Shown: positions 6,080 through 6,320 of the stretch, one piece after another | Numbering within the stretch: position 1 is the first letter of the stretch | Layout: each line of letters starts with the position of its first letter | Source of the DNA: Opitutaceae bacterium UBA4094 | GTDB taxonomy: Bacteria > Verrucomicrobiota > Verrucomicrobiia > Opitutales > Opitutaceae | Length of the DNA stretch: 6,320 nucleotides | Assembly: GCA_002382525.1 (NCBI GenBank) | Contig: DFYA01000240.1 | Coordinates: forward strand, 1 to 6,320 | Direction of reading: 5' to 3' | Position numbers and translations under genes: made by a program | The notes under the pieces: generated by a model | Database searches by the model: none | What the model saw: the letters and a program-made list of their open reading frames with translations, nothing else | What the model was told of the DNA's origin: nothing

Positions 6080-6102
6080 GTCGGCAAAAAATCCGTGCCG
6101 AC
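6080..6102 (+). promoter_or_regulatory. Hairpin in the leader of the DUF5069 gene
   Basis: GTCGGCA (6080-6086) pairs with TGCCGAC (6096-6102), a perfect 7-bp stem with a 9-nt A-rich loop (AAAAATCCG). It lies 28 bp before the ATG at 6131, just upstream of the ribosome-binding site. It could be an operator dyad or an mRNA structure. The A run is inside the loop, so it is not a terminator in either direction. Confidence 0.4.
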
Positions 6103-6119
6103 CCACGCGCCTCGTGGTC

Positions 6120-6125
6120 AAGGTG
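6120..6125 (+). promoter_or_regulatory. Ribosome-binding site of the DUF5069 gene
   Basis: AAGGTG, 5 bp before the ATG at 6131, is the best Shine-Dalgarno match in the window and fixes this start. Confidence 0.6.
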
Positions 6126-6130
6126 TGCCC

Positions 6131-6320
6131 ATGAGCACCTCCTTCCCCGTCAGTGATCACATCCAGACCCGCGGGGTCGTTTATTTCGCCCGCATGATCG
6201 ACAAGATCCGCAAACACGCAGCCGGCCAGCTTCACCCCGACTACGTCGCCAACATGGGCTTCGGCGACAACACGAGTTTCGACGCGCGGTTCTGCGTCGG
6301 GCGCAGGGGGTCAGGCCGAG
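6131..6320 (+). CDS. DUF5069-family protein, 5' part only
   Basis: The gene runs off the right edge; 63 codons are visible, against roughly 140-150 for the family as I remember it. The N-terminus MSTSFPVSDHIQTRGVVYFA, then RMIDKIRKHAAGQLHPDY and a G-F-G-D-N stretch before F-D-A-R-F-C, match the DUF5069 pattern (a conserved R-M-I-D-K-x-R near residue 21 and an F-D-x-R-x-C motif further on). The family is common in Verrucomicrobiota and has no established function; the protein looks cytoplasmic, with no signal peptide. The start is supported by AAGGTG upstream. The last nine codons (VGRRGSGR...) do not look like the family, which normally continues with a hydrophobic F-L-G-[IV] segment. A frameshift or sequence error near 6295 is possible. 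The gene is divergent from the delta-60 gene. Confidence 0.78.
   Translation, partial: MSTSFPVSDHIQTRGVVYFARMIDKIRKHAAGQLHPDYVANMGFGDNTSFDARFCVGRRGSGR

Larger units (their letters stand above)
5843..6130. other. Divergent spacer between the delta-60 gene and the DUF5069 gene
   Basis: About 288 bp, or 213 bp if the large gene starts at 5917. It must supply promoters for both flanking genes. The most AT-rich part is about 5930-5947; on the minus strand this reads GTAAAATACAACAATAC and could hold a -10 for the large gene, but I see no matching -35. The spacer also holds two hairpins, listed separately, and a GC-rich stretch (6010-6055) with short CCCGG/GGGCC repeats. No RNA gene or other coding frame is convincing. 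Confidence 0.5.

Overview
The window looks like a chromosomal stretch from a GC-rich member of the Verrucomicrobiota, most likely an Opitutaceae-like bacterium. This is inferred from protein types, not from a search. The clues are a very large secreted delta-60 repeat protein ending in a 'W-R-x-x-Y-F-G ... DFDNDG..NLLEYAFATDP' tail, a DUF5069 gene start, two small lipoproteins, long spacers, mostly weak Shine-Dalgarno sequences, and a CTCAGG/TTTCAC heptad repeat between genes.

Layout. At 39-494 (minus) lies a small helical, LEA-like lipoprotein. Divergent from it, at 802-1326 (plus), is a PEGA-type lipoprotein; the spacer between them holds a perfect 10-bp inverted repeat. A strong hairpin terminator (1355-1382) closes the PEGA gene. 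A gene-free stretch of about 290 bp follows, carrying a palindromic element (1474-1529) and a 21-bp tandem repeat built of heptads (1560-1633). Directly after it comes a two-gene toxin-antitoxin operon with an ATGA overlap: an AbrB/MazE-type antitoxin (1676-1903) and a Doc/Fic-family death-on-curing toxin (1900-2286). A hairpin at 2386-2416 lies between this operon and the convergent large gene.

The large gene (2417-5842, minus, about 1141 aa) encodes a predicted exported protein. It is a near-symmetrical duplication: about seven delta-60 repeats plus a beta module, a choice-of-anchor-D-type Ig-like domain, then seven more delta-60 repeats and a second copy of the beta module, ending in a calcium-loop-like tail. 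Divergent from it, at 6131, starts a DUF5069 gene that runs off the window; its last visible codons depart from the family pattern.

The only clear functional unit is the toxin-antitoxin pair. The two lipoproteins and the delta-60 protein are envelope or exported proteins with no evident shared pathway. I see no defence island, CRISPR array, tRNA, rRNA, transposase or phage gene. No new multi-gene system can be shown here. The most unusual features are the two-fold 7+7 repeat architecture of the large protein, the heptad array in front of the toxin-antitoxin operon, and the hairpin leader of the PEGA gene.
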